NCBI GenBank assembly: GCA_937876465.1 | Contig: CALEHV010000021.1 | Location: 1-47,413, forward strand | Length of the DNA: 47,413 nt | Origin: an uncultured Bacillota bacterium | Lineage (GTDB): Bacteria; Bacillota_I; Bacilli_A; RFN20; CAG-826 | Reading direction: 5' to 3' | Part shown: positions 41,536 to 47,413 of the stretch, piece by piece | Layout: each line of letters starts with the position of its first letter | Numbering within the stretch: the first letter of the stretch is position 1 | Position numbers and translations under genes: made by a program | The notes under the pieces: model-generated | What the model saw: the letters and a program-made list of their open reading frames with translations, nothing else | Databases searched by the model: none | What the model was told of the DNA's origin: nothing

Positions 41536-41852
41536 TGAATATGCAATTTTCAATTACAGAATTGTCTAATTTAACAAAGAAAACAAGACCAACTTTGTAT
41601 AAATATATTAGCTCTTACGAAGAAGGAAAATTAGACGAAATTCCTTATAGTTTTATACAACTATTCAATTTATTGAATAAACCAAATGTTACAAATAGGG
41701 AAGTTATAAAGTTTTGCGAAAATACTTTTTGCGAGACAACAACGAATCAAGAACTAAATGAAGTTCTGACATTAATTAAAGAAAATTCAAATACATTAGA
41801 TTTGGGGAAAATTAAAGAATTCATTTTGGAGGAAATTAAAAATGGAAAATAG
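41535..41852 (+). CDS. small HTH-like protein
   Basis: A 105-residue protein beginning FSITELSNLTKKTRPTLYKY, a helix-turn-helix pattern, with a helical C-terminus. Coupled by one-base overlap with the Sel1 gene and 11-base overlap with the membrane-protein gene. Likely DNA-binding regulator or adaptor; family not recognised. Confidence 0.65.
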   Translation: MNMQFSITELSNLTKKTRPTLYKYISSYEEGKLDEIPYSFIQLFNLLNKPNVTNREVIKFCENTFCETTTNQELNEVLTLIKENSNTLDLGKIKEFILEEIKNGK

Positions 41853-42801
41853 TATCATCACAGTACATACAGAAAAAGATTTATTTAATTACATTCAGTT
41901 TATTAGACTTTCAAAAGCAAAAGAATTGAACGATCTTAAAATTGAAAGCAACAAATCTAAAGATGGAGAATCATTTAAAAATTTCTTCAAAAAAATTAAT
42001 AATAAAATTGGAAAATACGAGGAAAAAGATACATCAATTGATGAGTCTATTTCCAGATTAAAAAGTAATGTTCCTAATCTAATGAGTGAAGAAGATGCAA
42101 AGGGCTCCTTATTATCGCTATTTGCAGAAGACAAAAACGGAGTAACAAAATTACTATTTGCAATTAAAGTTGCATTAGATCATGAATATGAATACAAATA
42201 TGAAAAAGAAGGACTAGAAGCTGCATCAACTTTTTTATTTAATGATTCATCGAAATTAAAATTGATTAAAAATGAATTAGAAAATTGTTATAAGGACATT
42301 GCCGGCAAATCTCTTACTAATGTGCAAAAAGGAGCATTAGCCGCAATTATTGTTTCTTCTTTAGCAATATCTGTTATTGTACCTGCAGCTGGAATTACTG
42401 GTGTTTCTCAAGCTGGCACTGTCTTAGCCGCTAAAGGCTTTGGTGATTTGATTCTTGGTACAACAAGTTCGTTAATTTTTGCAGCAGCAATTGTTGGTGG
42501 TTCATATTGCGTTATGGAATTACACAATAAAGAAGCTGTTCGTAAAGCGTTTAAAAAAGCTACTTTAGAAGAGCAAAGCGTTTACTTAGCAATACAATGT
42601 ATGATTGTTAAACAATTAAGAAAATCATTAAGTGATCGTGAGTTTAAAGAAGAATTAGATTCGATTCTGAAATCTCTAAGTACATTAAAATCCGATCTAG
42701 ATTATTTCTTGTTTGTCGAAAGAGAAGATGTTTCGCTAAACAAAAGTAAGTTGAATGCGTTCCACGGATTCGATAAAAAGTTAACTGATATTTTATTCTA
42801 A
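41842..42801 (+). CDS. membrane protein with central hydrophobic hairpin (candidate effector)
   Basis: A 319-residue protein: charged helical N-terminal 160 residues, two hydrophobic segments (about 166-185, ALAAIIVSSLAISVIVPAAG, and 206-228, GTTSSLIFAAAIVGGSYCVM) separated by a Gly-rich turn, then a soluble helical C-terminus. Two helices flanked by long soluble arms is typical of pore-forming or membrane-disrupting effectors, but also of ordinary sensors. No signal peptide. GGAGG start. Third gene of the Sel1 operon. Confidence 0.65.
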   Translation: MENSIITVHTEKDLFNYIQFIRLSKAKELNDLKIESNKSKDGESFKNFFKKINNKIGKYEEKDTSIDESISRLKSNVPNLMSEEDAKGSLLSLFAEDKNGVTKLLFAIKVALDHEYEYKYEKEGLEAASTFLFNDSSKLKLIKNELENCYKDIAGKSLTNVQKGALAAIIVSSLAISVIVPAAGITGVSQAGTVLAAKGFGDLILGTTSSLIFAAAIVGGSYCVMELHNKEAVRKAFKKATLEEQSVYLAIQCMIVKQLRKSLSDREFKEELDSILKSLSTLKSDLDYFLFVEREDVSLNKSKLNAFHGFDKKLTDILF

Positions 42802-42886
42802 TTAAAAATTAAGAGGTTAGCTGATTTTATAAGCTTTTATAAGCTATTTTAGGTGTACTTTTGCAGGCAATTATGGAGGAAAAAAT

Positions 42887-44023
42887 ATGACAAATTATAT
42901 GGATGAATTATCATTAAAAGAGAACGAATTACCCTCCGTTTATATTAATGAACTTGTTCAATATTTATCTGACATGTATTCTCAGTTAATTAATAATAAT
43001 GTTCCATTGTCTTCATTTCCTTCTGTGATGCTATGGGGACAACCTGGCGTTGGAAAATCTCAAGCCATTAAACAAATAGCTAACAGAATTGCTGAATCAA
43101 CTAAAAAAAGAGTAGTCGTGACCGATGTTCGATTACTCCTTTTTAACCCTATTGATTTAAGAGGAATCCCGGTAGCAGATAAAGAAAAAAATAATGCAAT
43201 ATGGTTAAAACCATATATCTTCCAAATGTCAGATGATAAAGATGTTATTAATATTTTGTTTTTGGATGAAATTACAGCAGCACCTCAATCAGTTCAAGCT
43301 GCTGCTTATCAAATCACATTAGATAGAACCATCGGAGAACACAAGTTGCCACCTAATACGATTGTTATTTCTGCTGGTAATAGAATAAGCGATAAATCTG
43401 TTGCAAATAAAATGCCAAAGGCATTAGCGAATCGTTTATTGCATTTTGAAATTGAATCAGATTTTGATAATTGGAAAAGCTGGGCAATTCAAAACAATAT
43501 CAATAAAAAGGTTATTGGATTTCTTTCTTTTAAACCTGAGTTATTAAACTGCTTTGATCCTAAAAAAGATTCAACCGCATTCCCTACACCTAGAACATGG
43601 GAAATGGTAAGTAATGTTTTAAATTATTGCAGTTCTTCTGAAGAAAGCACTTTAGCATTTATATCAGGATTGATTGGTAGTGGAACGGCTCTAGAATTCA
43701 GATCATGGGTGAATATTTATAACGAATTACCAAAAATGGAAGATATTTTTGCAGGAAACGAAACCAGGGAATTTAAAAATGCTTCTATTTTATATGCATT
43801 AACATCATCTATGGTTGAGTATGCTAAAAAAACAAAAACCGATTTAAAAGGAATTGAAAACTCATTAAATTATGCTTTAACTTTCCCTAAAGACTATACC
43901 ATGCTTCTTTTTGAAGAATACATGATGATAGATAATAAAATCGAGGAGTTTGTTTTAAACAATCCTATTTCTAGACGATGGATATTAGATAATGCTCCTG
44001 ATTATTTTGAATTACAGAAATGA
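42887..44023 (+). CDS. MoxR-type AAA+ ATPase
   Basis: A 378-residue AAA_5/MoxR ATPase. Walker A GQPGVGKS (51-58), Walker B ILFLDE (123-128), sensor ISAGNR, then a helical lid. MoxR ATPases act as chaperones with VWA partners, and the next gene is a VWA protein overlapping by 4 bases. TATGGAGG start. Preceded by an 85-base gap holding two tandem TTTTATAAGC copies. Confidence 0.92.
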   Translation: MTNYMDELSLKENELPSVYINELVQYLSDMYSQLINNNVPLSSFPSVMLWGQPGVGKSQAIKQIANRIAESTKKRVVVTDVRLLLFNPIDLRGIPVADKEKNNAIWLKPYIFQMSDDKDVINILFLDEITAAPQSVQAAAYQITLDRTIGEHKLPPNTIVISAGNRISDKSVANKMPKALANRLLHFEIESDFDNWKSWAIQNNINKKVIGFLSFKPELLNCFDPKKDSTAFPTPRTWEMVSNVLNYCSSSEESTLAFISGLIGSGTALEFRSWVNIYNELPKMEDIFAGNETREFKNASILYALTSSMVEYAKKTKTDLKGIENSLNYALTFPKDYTMLLFEEYMMIDNKIEEFVLNNPISRRWILDNAPDYFELQK

Positions 44024-45297
44024 TTAACGATACAAGAAAAATTGAGAAAAAATTTAGAAGAATAAGGCTGCAGTTATTAACAGTTAATGGATTTTTTGCT
44101 TTGCTGTTGTGTGGAATCAAAATCAAATTAGTTGATTCGATTTCAGATGACAAAAATATAGTTATTGAAACTGATGGAGACACAATTTTTATTTCAAAAT
44201 ATGCTGCCTTTAATTATTCTGACAAAGAATTAAGAATTTTAATAATGCATGAATTGATGCACATAGCTTTAAAACATACTTATAGAACTAGAAAAAGGAA
44301 TAAAGAAATATTTAATAAAGCTGCTGATATAGTTGTAAATTCTAATTTAATGTACACATTAGGAGAAGATAAAGGGCTTTATATTAAGGGTAAAAGACTA
44401 GAGCACACTTTGCCAGATGGTAAAGAGGGATATTTTTATTCAACCGATGAAGTTTATTCTATTTTGATGAAAGCAAAAGATAAATTTCTTCCATTTCTCG
44501 CTACATCAAACGGAAATGCTTCAAACGCTAAAAACACTGATGAAAAAGACGGTGATACATTAAATGATTTAAAAACATTAGGTTTAACGCGAAATAATCC
44601 TGTTGATAATCACGATAAATGGCAAAAAAAGAAAACCAAAAAAGGAAACAATAAATTAAATCAAAAGATATGCCAGGCGGCATATTCTAACGATACAAAT
44701 AAGGATGCAGCAAATGTTCCTATGGCTATTGAAAGGATGTTAAAAGAACTCAATGAACCAAAGGTTAATTGGCGAGAATTATTGCATTCTTACATCCAAA
44801 ATGAAATAATTGACTATTCTTTTAATCCGCCAGATAGGAGAATGCAAGATTCGGAATTTATTCTTCCGGATTTTAACGAACCTGATGTAAAAGTAGATAG
44901 AATACTTTTCATGGTTGATACTTCTGGTTCAATGAGTGAGGAACAAATTACAGATTGTTTTTCAGAAATTCAGGGTGCAATTAATCAGTTTGATTCGCAT
45001 TTGCAAGGTCAAGTAGGTTTTTTCGATACTGAAATTAAAGCAATATACGACTTTGATCAGTATACAGACTTGTCCGAAATACTACCAACAGGAGGTGGTG
45101 GAACCGATTTTAATTGTATTTTTTACTATTTAAATCGTTTGTATAAAGATGAGAATAGGCCAAAAACGGTAGTGATTCTAACTGATGGCTATGCTCCCGA
45201 AATCATCACTCGTCCAAGATATGAATTTCAATTACTGTGGTTGATTAATAACAATGTATCCACACCAAGATATGGAGAAATAATACGAATAGAGTAA
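44020..45297 (+). CDS. metallopeptidase-like/VWA protein (DUF2201 type)
   Basis: A 425-residue protein. The N-terminal third has a zinc metallopeptidase signature HELMH (77-81, in LIMHELMHIALKHTYRT). A charged linker (about 155-215) leads to a VWA-like domain with the MIDAS motif DTSGS (300-304), the threonine in TGGGGTDF and the aspartate in VILTDGYAP. This is the DUF2201 layout seen beside MoxR ATPases. The pair would form an ATP-driven machine acting on a metal-site target; whether the peptidase is active is not known. ATGA overlap with the MoxR gene. Confidence 0.9.
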   Translation: MINDTRKIEKKFRRIRLQLLTVNGFFALLLCGIKIKLVDSISDDKNIVIETDGDTIFISKYAAFNYSDKELRILIMHELMHIALKHTYRTRKRNKEIFNKAADIVVNSNLMYTLGEDKGLYIKGKRLEHTLPDGKEGYFYSTDEVYSILMKAKDKFLPFLATSNGNASNAKNTDEKDGDTLNDLKTLGLTRNNPVDNHDKWQKKKTKKGNNKLNQKICQAAYSNDTNKDAANVPMAIERMLKELNEPKVNWRELLHSYIQNEIIDYSFNPPDRRMQDSEFILPDFNEPDVKVDRILFMVDTSGSMSEEQITDCFSEIQGAINQFDSHLQGQVGFFDTEIKAIYDFDQYTDLSEILPTGGGGTDFNCIFYYLNRLYKDENRPKTVVILTDGYAPEIITRPRYEFQLLWLINNNVSTPRYGEIIRIE

Positions 45298-45355
45298 ATT
45301 AGTTTATAACTACTTTTTTTAGTGATAAAATAAGAAAGATAAGTAAAACATATTT

Positions 45356-46060
45356 ATGAAAAATATTTATACGATAGGCTACGCTACAAAAACAACTGAG
45401 ATATTTCTCAATTGTTTAATTAAACACAAAATTAACTGTGTCATTGATGTAAGAAGCTCTCCTTATTCAAAAACCTTTAGCGAGTATAACAAGGAAAATC
45501 TAAAGACTTTATTAGCTAAAAATTCAATATCGTACTCAAATTTTTCTGAGGAATTTGGAGCTCGCCGCACAGAAGATGATGTGTATGAAAAAACATATGA
45601 TCAAAATGAACGCCCACAATTACAGGTTTCTTTTAGAAAAGTTCATCAAAAAGAAAAGTTCCAAAATGGTTATAAAAGAATACTTAACGGAATTCAAAAA
45701 GGGTTTAATATATGTTTTCTTTGCAGCGAGAAGAAGCCTGAAGATTGCCATAGGTTTATAATGGTAGCTTCTTATTTCAAAAATGATGAGATTGATATCA
45801 TTAATATCATTGATGAAGAAACAACTCAATCATATGAAGAAACGATAGCTATTCTTGAAGCAGAAAGAGATAAATTTATAAGAAAAATTAATTCTAAGCA
45901 TAATGAATATAATTGTGTTTCGCTTTTTGGAGACAGTTTAGAATCTGATTTTGATATTTGGTTTAAAAGCGTTTTCAATAAAGAATCAAAACAAAATACT
46001 GCATTAGAATTTGGTAATTTAAAAATTGGTTATGTTAAAGGAGAAGAAAATGACGACTAA
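45356..46060 (+). CDS. DUF488 family protein (first copy)
   Basis: A 234-residue DUF488 protein: YTIGYATKTTEIF, CVIDVRSSPYSKTFSEYN (about 28-45), and the hallmark CFLCSEKKPEDCHR with C120, C123, C131 and H132. The C-terminal 70 residues are an extra charged tail. The biochemical role of the family is not established; the conserved Asp-Arg and Cys-His suggest an enzyme on nucleic acid or nucleotides. It is followed by a second copy overlapping by 11 bases. Confidence 0.9.
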   Translation: MKNIYTIGYATKTTEIFLNCLIKHKINCVIDVRSSPYSKTFSEYNKENLKTLLAKNSISYSNFSEEFGARRTEDDVYEKTYDQNERPQLQVSFRKVHQKEKFQNGYKRILNGIQKGFNICFLCSEKKPEDCHRFIMVASYFKNDEIDIINIIDEETTQSYEETIAILEAERDKFIRKINSKHNEYNCVSLFGDSLESDFDIWFKSVFNKESKQNTALEFGNLKIGYVKGEENDD

Positions 46061-46484
46061 AATATATACAATAGGTTCAAACGGGAAAACTCCTAAACAA
46101 TTTTTTAAATTGTTAAAGGAAAACAAAATAGATCTTCTGCTCGATATAAGGCTCAATAATAAATCTCAATTATCTGGCTTTGCTAAGGGCGGAGATGATT
46201 TTTTGGGATATTTGGTAAATGAAATTTTGAAGATTGATTACAAACACGATCCTTATTTTGCACCGACAGAAGAAATTTTAGATAGATATCATAAAGATTC
46301 AGATTGGGATTCTTATGTTTATTCTTTTAATAAAATAATTAAGCAAAGAAACTTTAAGGAATATTTTGATAAAAAATATTCTTCGTTTGAAAGAGTCTGT
46401 TTTTTATGTGTAGAAAGTACTCCTGAACAATGCCATAGACGTTTGGTTGCTGAGTCAATTGATAAGGAGGTAGTACACTTATGA
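46050..46484 (+). CDS. DUF488 family protein (second copy)
   Basis: A 144-residue minimal DUF488: YTIGSNGKTPKQFFKLLKEN, LLLDIRLNNKSQLSGFAKG, and CFLCVESTPEQCHRR (C117, C120, C128, H129). It keeps the Cys/His motif but lacks the SSP part and the C-terminal tail of the first copy, so the two have diverged and probably have different targets or form a heterodimer. AAAGGAG start; ATGA overlap with the next gene. Confidence 0.9.
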   Translation: MTTKIYTIGSNGKTPKQFFKLLKENKIDLLLDIRLNNKSQLSGFAKGGDDFLGYLVNEILKIDYKHDPYFAPTEEILDRYHKDSDWDSYVYSFNKIIKQRNFKEYFDKKYSSFERVCFLCVESTPEQCHRRLVAESIDKEVVHL

Positions 46485-47206
46485 TTATTGATTTTCTATT
46501 ATTAGCTTGTTCTTATAAGCATGGCGGTCGTTGCGTTGCCGGAATCGATTTAACGAATAAAAAATTAGTTAGGCTTGTTACTGATGAAGATGATGAAACA
46601 GGCGCAATCCCAACAAGTGAGTGTAGATGTGGAGGAAGAATGCTTCAACAAATGACTATTTACGAAATAAATGTTTTTCGTGAAGGCAAAAGAAGCGGTG
46701 CTCAAAAAGAAAATTATATAGTTAGAAGCGGGTTTGTTATTAAAGAAGTTAGAAAAGCAAGCTTTGATGAACTGAAAGACTATTTTACTTATCATGTTCC
46801 TCCTTTTAATTCATCAGCTCCATTTTTAACTAGAGATGAATATTATTCATATGCTTATGGAAAGGGCTCTTTAATGTTATATAACGCTTATGCGATAAAG
46901 GGAACAATAGCAAATAATTCTGAAAATAAAGCCAAGGAAAAAGTGTCATTCGATTTATATATAAATAAGGAAAAAAGAACATTTACAGATTATTCTTGCA
47001 CAGCTTCTGGTGATGAATATTACAATAGACAATTTTCTGTTGGGAAAGCCGTCATTCTTATTTCGTTACCGCCTGAAGCTACAAATGATATGGAATGTGG
47101 ACGTTATTACAAATTTGTTTCAGCTATAATTCCAAATAACACATCTAAATCTACGACTTATAAAAATACTTCAAACACCAATCTAGAAGACTTATTCCCT
47201 TTTTAG
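46481..47206 (+). CDS. dual OB-fold-like protein
   Basis: A 241-residue beta-rich protein: LACSYKHGGRCVAGIDLTNK, LVRLVTDEDDETGAIPTSEC, MTIYEINVFREG, then a second beta half (VSFDLYINKEKRTFTDYSCT, FSVGKAVILISLPPEA). The pattern matches the dual OB-domain proteins that neighbour DUF488 genes. OB folds bind single-stranded nucleic acid. AAGGAGG upstream. Last gene of the DUF488 trio. Confidence 0.75.
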   Translation: MIIDFLLLACSYKHGGRCVAGIDLTNKKLVRLVTDEDDETGAIPTSECRCGGRMLQQMTIYEINVFREGKRSGAQKENYIVRSGFVIKEVRKASFDELKDYFTYHVPPFNSSAPFLTRDEYYSYAYGKGSLMLYNAYAIKGTIANNSENKAKEKVSFDLYINKEKRTFTDYSCTASGDEYYNRQFSVGKAVILISLPPEATNDMECGRYYKFVSAIIPNNTSKSTTYKNTSNTNLEDLFPF

Positions 47207-47287
47207 ATAAAAAGTAAACTTTTACAATTAAAATTATTTATTTTTTGTAGTATATTAAAGGAAAGGTTTCTAACACGAAGATATATG

Positions 47288-47352
47288 TTAACTTCGTTGC
47301 TGGGAACTATTAACTTCGTTGCAGTGAAGATTTTGACTATTAACTTCGTTGC
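47288..47352 (+). repeat. three 13-base direct repeats in a noncoding tail
   Basis: TTAACTTCGTTGC occurs at 47288-47300, 47310-47322 and 47340-47352; the last two share the longer ACTATTAACTTCGTTGCA. ACGAAG at 47275-47280 can pair with the first copy. A terminator follows, so a small RNA of about 150 bases is possible. A weak TATATT (-10-like) lies at 47251-47256. Confidence 0.75.
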
Positions 47353-47371
47353 AATAAGACATTGAAAAACT

Positions 47372-47406
47372 ACAGGAATGATACAATAAATCATCCTGTT
47401 TTTTTA
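47372..47406 (+). terminator. terminator at the right edge
   Basis: ACAGGA and TGAT (47372-47382, one bulged A) pair with ATCATCCTGT (47390-47399), followed by seven T. Confidence 0.85.
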
Positions 47407-47413
47407 TGAAAAT

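Noticed and set aside
45298..45355. Promoter before the first DUF488 gene
   Set aside because: A GATAAAAT box exists but has no -35 partner; read-through from the MoxR-VWA genes is as likely.
47288..47352. Minimal CRISPR array
   Set aside because: 13-base repeats with spacers of 9 and 17 bases are too short and uneven; no cas genes nearby.
1..47413. Insertion sequences or transposases
   Set aside because: No DDE, HUH or IS-type transposase was recognised on either strand; the only mobile-DNA enzymes are the three recombinases.

Overview
The window reads as one almost complete integrated siphophage (HK97-type head, long non-contractile tail) in a low-GC Gram-positive host. The DNA is strongly AT-rich, start sites carry AGGAGG-type ribosome binding sites, and TGA is used as a stop (for example at the end of the tyrosine recombinase), so the code is 11 and not the Mycoplasma code. 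Gene content would fit a gut Bacillota such as an Erysipelotrichia-like or code-11 Mollicutes-related lineage; that placement is inference. The left edge holds the 3' half of a tRNA-Met gene with encoded CCA.

Layout. 1-3770: a tRNA 3' end and two overlapping large serine recombinases plus a 46-residue small gene, all on the minus strand. 3955-5049: divergent CI-like and Cro-like regulators around an operator region. 5129-8475: tyrosine recombinase, antirepressor, excisionase-like HTH, DnaD-like replication protein and an HTH protein. 8592-14572: an accessory operon of small XRE, radical SAM enzyme, two related ParB-fold proteins bracketing a PD-(D/E)XK nuclease and an SNF2 helicase, and a last unknown gene. 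14578-15751: a cobalamin riboswitch controlling a DUF4430 protein and an ECF-transporter S subunit. 16042-20109: a cassette with its own promoter encoding an XRE-HEPN protein, an unknown protein and a DEDDh exonuclease. 20425-24678: ParB-methyltransferase fusion, small phage genes, a short S-adenosylmethionine synthetase and an HNH nuclease. 24687-40365: putative cos, packaging, head, tail (with a -1 frameshift chaperone) and holin-like genes. 40507-47206: a second accessory block (Sel1-repeat protein, HTH-like protein, membrane protein, MoxR AAA ATPase, metallopeptidase/VWA protein, two DUF488 proteins, dual-OB-like protein), followed by a repeat-bearing tail and terminator.

How it may work together. 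The phage carries the genes to integrate, replicate, package and build a virion, but no recognisable peptidoglycan hydrolase. Three accessory blocks look like cargo: the radical SAM/ParB/SNF2 operon, the XRE-HEPN/exonuclease cassette and the MoxR-VWA/DUF488 block. Cofactor genes run alongside: SAM synthesis (metK-like), SAM-using enzymes (radical SAM, methyltransferase) and B12 uptake. A roughly 80-95 bp noncoding element occurs three times in the same orientation at cassette borders (7040, 15855, 20131), and an operator-like TATATC-TTT-GATATA motif followed by GAGCGAATATA lies in front of both the recombinases and the small-gene cluster at 22240. These suggest modular cassette exchange and a shared regulator.
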